64,000 nt of DNA from Phocoena phocoena (Eukaryota; Chordata; Mammalia; Artiodactyla; Phocoenidae): NCBI RefSeq assembly GCF_963924675.1, contig NC_089223.1, forward strand, positions 11,606,881-11,670,880, given 5' to 3'. A program made the translations under genes and the position numbers. Below, piece by piece: positions 1-12,699 of the stretch (its first letter is position 1; each line of letters opens with the position of its first letter). Below the pieces are notes generated by a model. It saw only the letters and a list, made by a program, of their open reading frames with translations, was not told the DNA's origin and ran no database searches.

Positions 1-160
1 TGTGGGCTCAGTAGTTGTGGCTTGTGGGCTGTAGAGCACAGGTTCAGTAGTTGTGGCACATGGGCTTAGTGGCTCCGCGGCATGTGGGATCTTCCTGGAC
101 CAGGGCTCGAACCCTGCATTGGCAGGTGGATTCTTAACCACTGTGCCACCAGGGAAGTCC
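1..160 (-). mobile_element. CHR-type tRNA-derived SINE, cut by window edge
   Basis: The reverse complement of a CHR SINE is visible: at its right end the strand reads into ccaccagggaagtcc, the complement of the conserved 5' start ggcttccctggtgg. Complements of the Pol III B box (ggctcgaacc) and A box (ccactgtgccacc) follow in the expected order. It carries the longer body form with repeated agtagttgtgg blocks. The 3' tail lies outside the window. A few bases are missing near the B box, so it is a diverged, older copy. Confidence 0.88.
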
Positions 161-375
161 CTAAAAGAGTACCTTTTTTGCATACCTCTGAAAGATTCAG
201 TTTTCCTTTCTCAATCAATCATGGACGAATGCTTTTTTTAAATAAAAAACCATGTGCCTCAATGTCACAGCAATGCAAATATTTCCATGTTTATCTCCTG
301 GTGGGATAGTATTGTCCTGTTTGTAAACCACTACTGGTTCAGAGGCTATCCTTTGAGTAGCAGTGCTCTGGAATT

Positions 376-467
376 GAGCAGCACGGGTCTGTATTTTAGC
401 TCTCACATATTATTATGAACTTGTGAAAGACAATCTCTCTCACTTAGTTTTCTAATCTGCAGTAAAA
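376..467 (+). mobile_element. MIR SINE fragment
   Basis: The segment shows the MIR core order: a gagcag start, a tgtattttagctctcaca block, gaacttgtgaaagacaatct in place of the consensus gaccttgggcaagttacttaa, then ttagttttctaatctgcagtaaaa for the cagtttcctcatctgtaaaa block. It is heavily diverged, as expected for a mammal-wide element. Confidence 0.55.
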
Positions 468-934
468 ATTTTATCTATCTTGTATTTTTTGGGTAAGAGA
501 CATGAGAGAAACTATCACAACATTGGTTCTCCATTTTTTCTTAAATAATAGAATTCCTGATTTTTGGTTGGATACCTGGAATAAAGTCTACTTTTCTCAG
601 ACTTCTGTTGCCAAATAACTTGGTTCTGGACAATGTCTTTTAAGAGGAAATGTTTTGTGCAACATCTAGATTGTAACTTCCAATGTTACTTCCTGTACAG
701 ATGGAATGAAGATGTGCTATCTGGTGCTTCTTGGGCCATGAGCCAGAACTCATACTGAAGTTGGTTGATCACCAAACTTGAGTCCTTTATGCCATGGATC
801 ATTATACTAGCCCTGGAGTGTCTCCCTTCAGGCCCCTTCTAAGACAGAGAGAAGTAAAATTCCATCTTATTTATTTTAGATTTTCTGTCACATACAAAAC
901 AACCAAACCCAACTGGTCGATGGATACATGAGAA
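468..934. other. Unassigned non-coding sequence
   Basis: AT-rich single-copy-looking DNA. No repeat, exon or RNA signal was recognised. Confidence 0.5.
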
Positions 935-990
935 AAGACATGTAAAGCAGTGCTTGATATATAGAAAGCACTCAGTAAATAATAATGTCA
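935..990 (+). mobile_element. MIR 3' end fragment
   Basis: A short stretch reads catgtaaagcagtgcttgat followed by agaaagcactcagtaaataa, matching the MIR 3' end (gtaaagcgcttagaacagtgcctggcacatagtaagcgctcaataaa) with a deletion. Confidence 0.5.
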
Positions 991-1019
991 ATTATTGAGT
1001 AAGTATAGTGAAAAAAGTT

Positions 1020-1150
1020 CTTAATTTATTCATTAAGTATTTAATAACAATCTTTTGTGTGCCATTGTGTTTTGTAACGGTGACACAAAGATGGTTAAGT
1101 TAAATTATTTGCACATAAGAAGTTCTTTTCTTGAAGTTACAATGTGATGC
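1020..1150 (+). mobile_element. L2 LINE fragment (possible)
   Basis: The order ttcattaagtatttaataac, tttgtgtgccattgtg, gtgacacaaagatgg resembles the L2 block 'ttcattcaacaaatatttattga...gtgccaggcactgt...gatacaaagatga'. It is short and diverged. Confidence 0.4.
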
Positions 1151-1655
1151 TGAATCATTAACAGTTTGTTAATATTTTTCAAATGATTTTCAAAGTGGAG
1201 AGTTTGACATATACCACATTAGCATTACCTAATTAAGAGGAAAATTAGGTAAGTTTAAGTGTCTGACAAATATTCTTCTTAATAAAAGTTGCTGTTATGA
1301 GGTTTTAGGAGAATACTAATGATAAAGAGTTAACTCTGTAGGACTAGTTATCATTATTTGTGATTTCTAACATGTATTCTGTAATTTGCATTTTGCCTGG
1401 AGATTCCAAAAATCAAATACTCAGAGGTAATCCCACTATTAAAGTTTACGACTATACTTTGGTATAATACTTACCATTTGTACTTTGTACTATCTGTAAA
1501 TACAAAGTTATTTGGGGGAATTGCCTAGATAAAGACATTCCATCCTTAAAACTTGTAAATGAAGAATATATTCAGGACTTCTAGAGAAATATTAATGGAA
1601 ATTTATTCTTAATTGGTTATTAAAGTAAGCTGGCTAAGCAGACTTACCCAGTTAG
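1151..1655. other. Unassigned AT-rich sequence
   Basis: No recognisable gene, repeat or RNA. Low-GC DNA with short A/T runs only. Confidence 0.5.
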
Positions 1656-2132
1656 ACTGGTATTTTTTACTTGGGTTCTCTGCACAGAATCCCATAAGGC
1701 TGAAATCAAGATGTTGTCTGGCTGTGTCCTGATCGGTTGGCTTGACTAAGGAAAGATATACTTACAAACCCCTTCAGGATGTTGACAGAATCTGTTCCTT
1801 TGCAATGGAAGGTCTCACCATTTACAGGCCACTTTCACGTCCTTGCTCTGAAGCCCCATCAAGTTCAGCAGTGGCAAAACTCCCTCTTAATCAAATTCCT
1901 CTCAGTCTTCAAATGTCTGAATTCTTCTACTACCAGCCAGAGAAAACTCTGCTTTTAAAGAGTTCGTATGATTGGTTAGGTCAACCCAGATAACCTCCTT
2001 GAGTTTAATTCAAGTGATTAGTCATTTTAATCACATCTGCAGAATCTCTTTTTCCATATAATGTAACATAGTTACAGGAGTAACAACACAGGACAGGGGT
2101 CATGGGTGCCATCTTATAATTCAGCCTATAAA
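1656..2132 (-). mobile_element. Ancient LTR-like repeat (MaLR/MLT1 type), antisense
   Basis: On the plus strand the order is ggctgaaatcaagatgttgt, a pyrimidine-rich centre, gattggttaggtcaacccag, aatcacatctgcagaatctc, ccatataatgtaacatagtt, ending in ccatcttataattcagccta. This is the reverse complement of MaLR-type LTRs that begin with ggcagaataatggcccccaa. It is old and diverged. Open frames here are accidental. The exact subfamily is unknown. Confidence 0.55.
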
Positions 2133-4489
2133 TTAATCTTATCAAAGTGAAAATCAGTTCATAAAGTATACAAAAGTAAGAGGGCTTCTGAGTTGTTTAT
2201 ATTTTAAAAATCCCTTCTTTTGAATGTGGTAAAAATCATATTGGCTATTCTTATTGCTACTTGGCATGCGTATTTTATGTTTATAGAAGGTTATTTTTTA
2301 AGGTCATCTTTGAAGGTATTTCTTTCATTTAGTTTTGTTCTATATCATTTGTTTAACGTATTATTAGTTATTTATCATTTAATGAACAATTAAAAAGCTT
2401 AGTTTTATTTTTCCAATAAATTATTAAAGTGGCCTGCTCTGTTGACATCATTATTTCTAAGAATTTGCATTAATACCACATTAGCAATTTTACTAGTTGA
2501 TGCCATGTTAACATTCCAATTTGATACTTATTATCCTTTATATAAACAGCTATAGTTTTATAATCATAGCCAAATCCACTACATAAGCATCCCCCCATAT
2601 CCAAATATGGTTTATAGAATATTACATCTTGAAATATATTTGAGATTTTACCTTAGGAAAGATGTTTGGGTATCATATATTTACAAATAATTCTTTTAGA
2701 TAATGCTTCACTCTGTTTACTAATACTGCCATAGTTTACATTATTTTCTTATTATTTTATTTACTATGTTAATATCTTAAATAAAATACATAAATATATC
2801 ATAATAATGGGCTGACATTATGTAATAATTACTATATATGTGTTTGTTGTAAGTTCCTTTAGGCAATGTGCATAAATATTATATTATTTAGATTCACATG
2901 AATAACCATATATTACTCCACTTGAATATTAAAAATAAATTTTAAATGTTCGAGATCCAGCTTCTGTGTGGGATCACTCAGAGATAGAAGTATGCTGAAA
3001 ATCAAACCCAGAGTTGTTATTGATTACATTTTGATTTGCGCTTGACTTTACTTTTTTTGAAAAATTTTGTATAGGTTTTTTATATCTTTTTTTCTTTTCA
3101 TTATGTAAAATAGTATGAGTCCAATGTTCTAACTTACAAGGAGATGGTAAATATTTCACTGTTTATCAAGAATTCTGTCTCTGAGTGGGCTGTAACCAAA
3201 AAATGTATATATATTTAGATGCATGGAAACATTTTTTTAGGGTTAACTTACTAGAAATTGGTTCTTGGCTAGCCTACAAAAACACCAATAAATTGAATTT
3301 GGAGCTGTAATAAAACAGTTAACTTTTCTGTTTCTGTTCATCTAAATAGTAGATATTGAGAAAGAAATGCGTTTTTGTGGAAACTGGTACAAAATGAAAT
3401 CTTCTAATGGTTTTCTATTTGAGATGTTTTCTGTCATTAGACATCTCAGCAAAATCAAATGAATCCTTTATAAAATCTTCAACCATTTATTCCCTCTCAA
3501 AGTGGCAAACACATGTAAATGACATAGTTATTATCATGGGTGAGTAGGTCATAACTCTGCATTTTCACATTAGTGGATTGAGTCACATTTGAATTCACTA
3601 AATGAATGCAACACATTTCCTTTCACTAGTCAAAAATCCAATAATGGTTTTTAAGATTGTTCCATGAAAATTAGATTCCTCAATTACTTTCTTCTACCTT
3701 ATACTTTGCCCTTATACAAAGACATTTATTCTTTTAGCCAATTTACTCACTGAAAAGGACAAGACAGAAGAAGTTTTGAGTTTTGACATGCCCATGATAT
3801 TATTAGCAGAAATACTGTGCATTAATGCAAAGTTGCCTGGCCCTATAGTGGCCATGTGCCCTGCCTTCAAAGGCTTTGAGATGTTGTAATTATGAAATAA
3901 GACATTGAGTGGTAAATTTGTATTGCATATTATAGAGGAATATTGAATGCTTTGATGATATGACCTTCTCTTCACCCTCCTTCTCTTTTTGTTCACTGAA
4001 TGATCATTTTCTTGGTCATTTATTTCCACAATCTGTTATAAATGAAAGCTTGTTCAGCTCTTTGTGTTTTATTTGGTGTTTCAAACAGCACTAGCACCAG
4101 TCTATGTTATCTGACTTTACAGGATTATATAGGAAGCCGCTTCAGTGGTTTGCGCTCATGAGTAAACCCCACTATACGTATTGGGTCAGTTCATCCATTA
4201 TTGCCTCAGAGAAAACAGTTTGTGTTGTTCATATTTATTGACTTAAAAGTTTAAAATTATTCTGAGAGTCTTGGATATTTTTCATACAGGAAGCTCACAG
4301 TTTTGCATCTTATTGTGTCTTGTTATTTTCAATTCTGACTTGGTATAGTAATAACAGCATAGCAATCAGTACCTCCAGAGAAAAAGTGAAGGTGAAGAGA
4401 TGGGACGAATCCTAAGTGTCCACTACTTTTGTGGTAATTGGCATCATGACTTGGCCCTTAAAACTCCTCACAGGATGCTCTTCTGTTGT
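2133..4489. other. Unassigned AT-rich sequence, 2.4 kb
   Basis: Mostly very AT-rich DNA (for example 2740-2960). A 105-codon antisense open frame at 3712-4029 has no recognisable domain and no supporting signals. No repeat family was recognised. Confidence 0.5.
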
Positions 4490-4560
4490 GGCTTGGGCAC
4501 CCGACACGATATCTGGAACACAGTGGACAAGTAATAAGCAGTTGTTGAATGCATGAAACA
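4490..4560 (+). mobile_element. L2-like 3' end fragment (possible)
   Basis: The order gatatctggaacacagtgga, caagtaataagcagttgttg, aatgcatgaa parallels the L2 3' terminus '...gtgcctggcacatagtaggtgctcaataaatgtttgttgaatgaatgaa'. Only this end is visible. Confidence 0.4.
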
Positions 4561-5227
4561 TGAAAGGGGAGAGGGTAAAGGGAAGGAAAGATAGAATATC
4601 TATCTTCCTTCTTTAAGGATATTTGAAAGTGCCCTGAGAAAGCCTCACATTCTTATCTTAAAGCAGCATATATGCAAAACTGGGAGGAAAGTAGTCAGCT
4701 TCTTCCTGTACCCTAAGGCCACTTGTATTTCAAAGGCAAGATGAAGGCTTTCTAGCCAGAAATTCCTGATAATAGAGCAAAGAAATGTTAAATAATAATG
4801 ACAGAAAATAGGTATCTTAACATTTTATAGGTAGGTAATAGAGCAGAACAGAGGCTGGCGTGTGCCTCTCAAAGTGAGAAAAGTGGTGAGTGATGACATA
4901 TATAAAGCATATTTAATCCACTAACACATTTAATTGAAAGCACCGTATGGGCTTTAATGATTTGTTAGACTTTCTTCAATTAATGAATTTTAAAGAAAAC
5001 ATAGAGTGCGTCTATATGTAAAATAAACGAAGCACAAATTTTTGGGGTAACGTAATAAACTCATTTTGGATCATATGTGTTCATTTAGGCTTGGATGCAA
5101 CTGTATTAAATTAATATACAATTGTCATTAAAGCAATATATATTAGATTGATCAATTGAACTATAAGAAAATACTGCTTTATTAAGTAACAGCTAATTAA
5201 AGCAAGTTAATCTGTAAAATCTCGCAG
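4561..5227. other. Unassigned sequence with a short imperfect hairpin
   Basis: At 4577-4613 the arms aaggaaagataga and tctatcttcctt are complementary apart from one missing base, around a three-base centre. Otherwise nothing was recognised. Confidence 0.45.
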
Positions 5228-5330
5228 TTCATTCCTTCACGTATTTCCATGAACTGCTGCCATGTTCCAGACATTACAATTGCTTTCAAGAAAATAGGAC
5301 ATCCCAAATTATTTATGTGACAAATGATAT
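5228..5330 (+). mobile_element. L2 fragment (possible)
   Basis: ttcattccttcacgtatttc and ctgccatgttccagacatta resemble the L2 'ttcattcattcaacaaatatt...tatgtgccaggcactgt' block. Weak and short. Confidence 0.35.
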
Positions 5331-7231
5331 AAACAGTTTATAAAACATAAAATACAATTAATGATTACATTTTAAAACCAGTAGGTTAAAAATGTATATT
5401 AATATAATACTCTTCAAATTGTAACTGATAACTATTATTAATGTTGTTATTAGTTCTTAGTTGAACATTCACAGTAATGAAAATACAAGAATAGAAAGAA
5501 TATAAAAGTTCATGCTGTATTTTCGAAATGTAAATATTTTTGTGAGTTATTAATGATTAAATATAATGATTTTTTACCACTCTACTAAAAAAAATAATAA
5601 GTCATATGACTCCTAGCTCTGCACGTGTACTTTTTGGAGGTTGATTCTGTAGTATATTTACAATCAGTGCCATAACTGTAGATAATGAAGAAGACCCTAA
5701 TAACTGACCCCAACATGACTTTTAGTTTTTAAAAGTTAAAAGAAAAGTTTTAGAAGTTTAGGGGGCACCCATAATGTTGTAATTAGTTCAGGAACGTGGA
5801 TTTTATTTAGTCAGGTTAATGTACAGGTATTAAGTTGGAATTTAAAATGTTATGTTAAAATATGCTGATTTGAAGTGCTTTTACTTTAAGAAAATTTTCA
5901 GTAAATCTTTTTTTTGTAGCTTGTACCAGCCACATTTTGAAATGTTGGTGATGAACAGCTAAAATTTGTGCATGTGTCAAACTGTGTTTGGTATTGCATA
6001 TGTTATAAGAGAGGTCCATGATGTATGAGCATTTGAACAAGAATAATGAAAAACAAAGTCTCCATGAAAAGTAGTGTTGCTTTTTGAACCATTCACTTAA
6101 ACATCTACCTTGTGCCTACATCTCAGAAACTTTACAGAAACGTGTCTCTTTTCATGAAACTTAAAATCGCCGTTCCTATCTTTCATATCCAATCAATCTG
6201 TACTGAGGCATTCAATAGCTACTTCTGTATCTTAAAAAGAAACATTAGTCTTTCAGAATTGCTGTTTCTTGTAGAGTTACAGTCTATTATAATAACACTG
6301 TTCACATAATGAAGAGTGCTCAGGCCACTTTCCATGGTGCTGCTAATGTAAGAAATATGGGAGATGGTCCAAAGTCCTCTACAAACTGCTTGTTTGATTT
6401 AGTACCAGTCCCTTAAAAATATCACTATGGCCTATGTACCAGACTTTAAAATCAAGGTAGACAACTTCTCCTTTTATTACTTCATGTTTGTACTCTCAGT
6501 TAAATAAGCAGATTCAAAATCACTATTAAAACTGCAATTATGAATATTCATATAAATTGTTTTCTGTATTAAATATCCGTCGAGTCTCTTTTTTTTCCTA
6601 CCGTGAATTAGATGTATTCTTCATCCCAAACTAGGATCACTCCATTTCAGTGATATAGCAAACATCTTTAAAAGTGTATGAGAGTGTTTCTCACTTAAAA
6701 TTAATTTGACACTCTAATGATGCATAGAGCTATAATACGTTCTTTTTGAAGAAATGTTACAAAACATTGTAAAACATAAAATATTATTCAGGGATGTTTT
6801 AAAAAGGCAGTGCATTCTGTTGACAAGATAAGGTAAATGGTCATAGAGTATATGTGTTAAGTGGAGTCTGGTCTAAGACAAAATATTTCCATGCTACAAA
6901 TCTCCTCTTATACCACTCTCTTTGCATCCCTCACCTTCCACTTCCCACTCTCTACCATAGTTACATGCCCCACTTTTATAATTCTAGAGGTCCAGAATGT
7001 TCCTGGGTTGGCATATCGCTGCTCTACCTTGTTTACCTCACTCCGATTCTAGGACTGAATGACATTTTAACACCCCACTAAAAAAAATGTAGCTGTTGGA
7101 CACCACAATCAAAATCTATGCTCCTTAAATGCAGAGGGTTTCCTGAGGGACAGAATTTCTAACCTCCATTCCATGTGTAAAATTGTACGGCTATTGTACT
7201 ATTTCTATGTCATTACTGCCTTTGTTGTAGA
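5331..7231. other. Unassigned AT-rich sequence, 1.9 kb
   Basis: No repeat or coding signal was recognised. The region 6880-7070 is more pyrimidine-rich and carries two overlapping chance frames of 63-75 codons. Confidence 0.5.
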
Positions 7232-7463
7232 AGTGTATCATAATGATTAAGAGCACAAATACGGGAGCTACCTCTACGGTTATTAACTGAATGACTTCGG
7301 ACAAGTTACTTAATCTTTTGTGCCTCAATTTCCTTGTCTGTAAAATGGGGTTAATAATGATTCTGACATCAAGGAGTGTTGTGAAGATTACATAAAATAA
7401 TGAACATAAAGTGCTTAGAATAGTTAAAATAGTAAGTGTTATATAAATATTAGCTCCCATTAT
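7232..7463 (+). mobile_element. MIR SINE, near full length
   Basis: All main MIR blocks appear in order: taatgattaagagcacaaat (head), actgaatgacttcggacaag with ttacttaatcttttgtgcct (core), caatttccttgtctgtaaaa with tggggttaataatgattctg, then gaagattacataaaataatg and aagtgcttagaatagt (tail). This is one of the clearest MIR copies here. Confidence 0.9.
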
Positions 7464-8644
7464 TAATAAATTCATGTTTCTAAAATGGAAATTTTAAATA
7501 AGTGATAGTATTCAAAGAAAGAAGATTTTAAATTACAGTTTATTTTGCCAAGATTTGACATGAGTCTATATGTCTTAGCTGGGTATGCTTGCCAGCAGCC
7601 AGGGGTTGGTTTGCAAGTATAACCAATGCTTATTAAGAGTAAGAAGTTAGAAGTCTGAATAGGTTGGATAAATTGGATAGAAGAAAAAAGAGTCTAAGTT
7701 CCTTATTACTTATTTCAATTATACTAATGGGACTGAGGCGAATAGTGGCATGTAATTCTAAATTGGCAAAGAAGCAAGTTAGATGAAACTGTAAGTGTAA
7801 ACTATCTAGGTATCTATCTGAAGGCTCATTCTGTTAAAAGCAGATCGTCTGATAATTTTGGCCTCACTGAAAGCTTTACTTTTCAGAGAGTGGAATAAGG
7901 CCTGCTATTTTGGATCTTATTCTATCAAGGAAGCATCAGTTGGCAAAGTGGAAGTGACAGGAATCTTGGGAGAAGGTGATGATATCATCTTTTGCAATAA
8001 AGCAAAGGAAATGAATGCTTTGTAGAGTCTAATATCTTCCCTAGATTTTAAGCAAATCTGACAAAACAAGTTCATGGCAAAGATAGGAGTGTTCACATGC
8101 TAAAAGCTCTGAAAAATGAAATCTTTATTACAGTCTCACAGATTTTCTAATGAGAAAGAAAGCAAATAGATATCTAATAAACTAATGCATCTGTGTAGAG
8201 AAGGAGCTTTCTGTTGGGAATTAGCTTTTTTATTGCAGTATGTGTAAAAGGTGGGAGAAAGCACAAACCGACAAATACATTGTAAGAAAAATGAAACTGA
8301 AACATGGAAAGAAGGGTAGGGGAAATTTTTGAGTACAAAATATATTGTGCTTATGCATGTTCTAGAAAAACAAGAAAAAGTAAGGTTTACTACTTAGGTC
8401 ACTGATGAGAGATAAAACAGATCTTCTCAATTTGTATTTTCCTTCCATATTGCCCGTTTACAAAAAACTAAGAAATGGCATAAATATAGAAAGAGTTGAA
8501 ATAGAAATCTAAGATAGGAGAGGAGAAAGTGTTATAAATTAGACAAAATATTTTCCTCTCACAAAGATACTCTCGTCCATGGAATATAAAACCTATGTGC
8601 CGACATGAAAACTAAAGCAGTACTTTGTAATGCTCTAGGATTAC
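7464..8644. other. Unassigned sequence; 7835-8060 may be an ancient LINE relic
   Basis: The stretch around 7880-8000 has balanced base composition and reads like an old LINE 3' segment (L3/CR1 or RTE-X type), but I cannot assign it. The rest is AT-rich and unassigned. Confidence 0.35.
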
Positions 8645-8730
8645 TGAAGCATAGAATTTAAGGATTTGGAAGAACCTTAGCTGTTGCTTTGACATCTAAT
8701 GCTTCAATCTTCTGCCCTCTTCTTCTAACA
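8645..8730 (+). mobile_element. L3/CR1-like 3' fragment (possible)
   Basis: catagaatttaaggatttgg, aagaaccttagctgttgctt and catctaatgcttcaatct parallel the L3 block 'agaatttgagagctggaagggaccttagagatcatctagtccaac'. Short and diverged. Confidence 0.35.
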
Positions 8731-9449
8731 AATTAATACAAACAAACAAATATGTTGATTTTCAAAAGGTGAAATGGTTAGTTAACTAATCTCTAGATCT
8801 TGATGTTTATCCTTGGCAAAAAGGGAAAAGTGAAATGGATGAGTAATCAAGTAGTCTGTGAATGATAAGACCAGAAAGAGGCAAGCGCTAGAAGCCTTAC
8901 AGGTTCACAAGGAAAAAATCCCTTCTAATGTCACTGTAATTTTACAATGTGGCTAAATATGGATAGATTTTGAAAAGTACTATAACCTTAATATGTCTTG
9001 ATTTAACTGAATTATTTAAATGTCTGTCATTTTCTCTTGTGGACAAGACATAGAAATGTGTGTTTAATGATGGTAGAATTTATGAAATTGTAGCTAGTTG
9101 GGAAATCACCTAAGATGGTCTTTTAACGTATGGTTGTTATCTGGAGGAATATCTTTAATGGCATGGATAGGCTCACTACTTATTATTTACTGCACTACAT
9201 CTTTTCAAGAAGCTTTAGAAAGCATACTAATCCAAAAACAGGCATTAGTATGTATCGACATTTATTTGATGTAGCACTTTATTGTAAATAAATGGAGAAA
9301 AGAAGGATTACTCAGAAATGCTGAGAATAATTAATTTTAGGAATAAAATAAATTATATCCTAACTTCACATACACCAAGATTAATTTATATATGAATTAA
9401 AATATTTAATTATTAAAGTTCTAAAGAAAATAGAAAATACTATTTGCTA
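8731..9449. other. Unassigned AT-rich sequence
   Basis: No recognised feature. Several poly-A/T-rich tracts around 9290-9440. Confidence 0.5.
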
Positions 9450-9725
9450 ACTAACCTTAAATGTGTTTCTCATACTCAGTGCTCTTAACTGAGCTCTATG
9501 CCCCAAAACCCACCTCCGTTGGACATGTCCATTTTGTTGTCTCACACACATAGCAAACTCAACAGACCCAACTGAATTAATTAGCATGCCTCATATTCTC
9601 CTCTTCCTCCTGGAGTTCCATGCTAAGAAATGGAAGCATCATATACCCACGTTTTCAAACCAGAATCCTGCAACTCATCTTTGACCCCCTATAATGTATT
9701 CCCTAAATCATATTAGTTATCAAGC
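9450..9725 (+). mobile_element. L2-like LINE fragment (possible)
   Basis: The order ttaactgagctctatgcccc, aaaacccacctccgttgg, tggagttccatgctaagaaa, aatcctgcaactcatctttg, accccctataatgtattccc resembles the internal L2 region '...aactgaactcctgatcttcccccaaacctgctcctcc...gagtcatccttgactcc'. Low identity. Confidence 0.4.
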
Positions 9726-10030
9726 CAGATCAGGCGTTTGACCAAAATTCTATTCTAGAAATATTGCTTTGACAGTAAGTAAAAGAAGGAATGAATGTTC
9801 TTAAGTTTCTTATTGAGAAACAACACAAATTATAACTGGGTTTCAAGCACAGTTTTATTAAATAAGTATTTATTAGCACCTACTGTAAGTAGAGTGAGAA
9901 GAATTTAATTTTCTGTAATATAAGGTACATGTGGTGCCTGACATTAAAAATAGCACAAACCTGAGTGAGTGTTGTAGTATTTTAGATAGGTGGCTTTGGT
10001 GGATTAAAAAAAACAACTTGATATTGAACA

Positions 10031-10200
10031 GATTGGAGTCAGAATCCTAGCTTTGATTCCAGTTGTATACTCCTAGACATGTTACATCTGATCAGGAAAT
10101 GGGGATAATGAGGTGATGAAAATTAAATGAAATTATACAGATAGTTTGTTTGGTACAATTTCTGGCACATAGTAGCATTCAATAAATAACCATAAGTTAC
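10031..10200 (+). mobile_element. MIR SINE
   Basis: ggagtcagaatcctagcttt, gatcaggaaatggggataat, gatgaaaattaaatgaaatt and caatttctggcacatagtag with cattcaataaata match the MIR core and 3' end in order. The central core is partly deleted. Confidence 0.8.
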
Positions 10201-10499
10201 TTCTCCCATTTTTCTCTCTTCCCCAGAAAAGTTAAGATCATTTCTGGCTAGAGAATCAAAGAATGTGTCATAGTAAGCAAAGTGCTTAATTTGTTCTGTA
10301 AATGTGGATAGTGCTAGAATAGGAGGAGACAAGAGTGAGAATATTTTTGGAGGTACAAAGAAAGATTTAAGTAAAGATGTATAAGTGGGAAAGGACAGTG
10401 TCTCTTTAGGCAGTAGTTAAATATCAGTTTAGATGGAACATGGGATACACTTGTCCCAATAAAATAGATAATCCATACAAGAAGTAATCACGTCTGTTT

Positions 10500-10590
10500 T
10501 TGTTTTCAGTTATATACAAAACACCTAACAGTGTTTGACACATAGCAGCTACTTGACAAAATATTTTTTGAATGAAATAATGAATAAAAA
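10500..10590 (+). mobile_element. L2-type 3' end fragment
   Basis: cacctaacagtgtttgacac, atagcagctacttgacaaaa and tattttttgaatgaaataat with gaat repeats match the common L2 3' terminus 'cctagcacagtgcctggcacatagtaggtgctcaataaatatttgttgaatgaatgaa'. Confidence 0.55.
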
Positions 10591-11126
10591 ATTGTAGAGC
10601 AAATGGAAATTATTCTGGAAAATCTTTGCTTACTGCCTCACTTAAAATGCAGGAAATTAGACCAAGAATGCTTCTTTGATTAAATTCTGGTCTGCTGTAG
10701 TGATTGGTGAATAGTTAGGAAATCAGGGAAGAAGCTGGAGAATAAAGAATCCCATTCAGTGATGCATAGCACACCTAAAACTTGATCAAAAAGGTCAAAT
10801 AGCATCAATTTCAAATGGTCAACCTATGTAATCAACTCACATCTGCTTTTCCAATATCCTACGCAAACTAGAGGCACTGCCCCTTTCTCTTCTTGTCTGA
10901 GATGTGATCTATCTTCAATTTAACATTACCAGCAACAGTAAACGAGTTTCATGTTTATGGTATGTTCTATAGTATTTTTTGATAACTATTAACTGTCAAG
11001 TAGTACTTTAGAAAGATATTGAAAGCTGTTTTTCCTCCCATATCTGTTCAGGGAAGCAATCTGATTTTATAGAATTAGAAGGTAAAATTTTCAACCCAAT
11101 GATATTTTTCTTTTCTTTATACATGA
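10591..11126. other. Unassigned sequence
   Basis: No repeat or gene was recognised between the L2-like tail and the SINE target site. Confidence 0.45.
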
Positions 11127-11140
11127 AAATAGCTGCTTTT

Positions 11141-11429
11141 TTTTTTTTTTTTGGACTGCATTGGGTTTTCATTGCAGTGCGCAGGCTTTTTATTCTTCAT
11201 TATTCTTCTTATTCTTTGTTGCGGTGGCTTCTCTTATTGCGGAGCGTGGGCTCTAGGCATGTGGGCTCAGTAGTTGTGGCTCGCAGGCTGTAGAGCGCAG
11301 GCTCAGTAGTTGTGGTGCATGGGCTTAGTTGCTCTGCCACATGTGGGATTCTTCCCTGGCCAGGGATTGAACCTGTGTCCCCTGCATTGGCAGGCGGATT
11401 CTTAACCACTGCACCACCAGGGAAGCCCA
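11141..11429 (-). mobile_element. CHR SINE, long form, with target-site duplication
   Basis: Reverse-oriented CHR SINE: a T-run marks its tail, the long body (ggcttctcttattgcggagc, agtagttgtggctcgc) follows, and the right end carries the complements of the B box and A box, ending accaccagggaagccc. Imperfect direct repeats flank it: aatagctgcttt at 11129-11140 and aatggctgcttt at 11431-11442. It has several substitutions and a 5-base loss in the tail, consistent with an older long-form copy. Confidence 0.93.
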
Positions 11430-11442
11430 GAATGGCTGCTTT

Positions 11443-12202
11443 CTTAATTGGCATAAAAGAAATGGACATTTTCTTAAAATATCTTTTGTTATGCTGATAA
11501 ATGCATGATAATATACAGAGTATAATAATAAAAAATTAGAAAGTATGATACCTAGAATGCATTTCTTTACTTTTGAGCTAAAATGAAAAAAAAAAATTAG
11601 GTGTCGTAGATGTGGTTGAACAAAACTAATTTTTGTAATCACAAAGCAATTTATGAAAACAAGTAGATTGACTCAAATGGCCTGTCTTTTGATGCAGTTG
11701 CTAAAGCAGTTAATCCATACTGGTTAAGCTAAAAAAGACTCAGGTTGAAAATCAATTCTACCTACCATAAAGTGGGTTCAGCTCCAGTGAAATAATTTGG
11801 TTGCTTCTGTCTGGGATCACTGAGTATTGATTCTAGAGAGTCATTGAAGTTGCAAGTTCGTTGGATTTCTCAGAGTCTTCAGTGAAAATGTTGATTATAA
11901 CTGAGACTTGGAGTTTTTCTGGCCCATTGAAGGAAGAGTGAAGTAAATTAGCATTGTCTTTGGTAAATAAAACTTTATTTTCTTTCTATAAGAAAATTCA
12001 GATTCCCAATATTTAAAATAATAGTCTCAATTATCTACTTATCCAATAACATAACTTAGTTATCAAAAATTTTAGCTGAGTTTCTTTCTAACTAAAGCAT
12101 AAATTCTTCTTATAAACACAGATATTTAGTCATCAGTATTTATCACTTATTTATTAAATGTGAAGTCATAGGCCATCCAAACACAAGAAAAAGTCAGTAT
12201 AG
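11443..12202. other. Unassigned AT-rich sequence
   Basis: No feature recognised between two SINE insertions. Confidence 0.5.
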
Positions 12203-12216
12203 AAATAAAAGCATTT

Positions 12217-12422
12217 GGGCTTCCCTGGTGGCGCAGTGGTTGAGAGTCTGCCTGCCGATGCAGGGGACATAGGTTCGTGCCCCGGTCCAGGAGGATCCCA
12301 CATGCCGCAGAGCGGCTGGGCCAGTGAGCCATGGCCGCTGAGCCTGTGCGTCTGGAGCCTGTGCTCCACAACGGGAGAGGCCACAACAGTGAGAGGCCCG
12401 TGTACCACAAAAATAAATAAAT
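12217..12422 (+). mobile_element. CHR SINE, short form, perfect target-site duplication
   Basis: It starts gggcttccctggtggcgcag and keeps the Pol III A box tggcgcagtgg and a B box ggttcgtgccc, then the short body gccatggccgctgagcctg ... gagaggcccgtgtacc and an (aaat)n tail. The flanks are a 14-base direct repeat, aaataaaagcattt, at 12203-12216 and 12423-12436. The tail and repeat merge, so the exact 3' edge is uncertain by a few bases. Confidence 0.97.
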
Positions 12423-12699
12423 AAATAAAAGCATTTCACTTTACAAAATGGAGTTGTAAATTGTTTCTGGATTTCTTTGCTAACTGAATAAATCTCAATA
12501 TGAATTTATGTTAAATGACTTGCTATTAAAAACAAACAAATTAAAACAGAAACAAACAAAAAACTCCTCCAGGAATAGGAAGCCTATCACTTTATGTGAC
12601 CTATAACACACAAAATAAGTGAACTGAATTTTGATCCCTACATAATAAATATGTATATTGCTGTTTTGGTCAAGTGCCTGCCAAGAAATTCTCCATCCC

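Noticed and set aside
12217..12300. tRNA-like A and B boxes
   Set aside because: They belong to the SINE head. No complete cloverleaf or true tRNA gene is present here or at the other SINEs.
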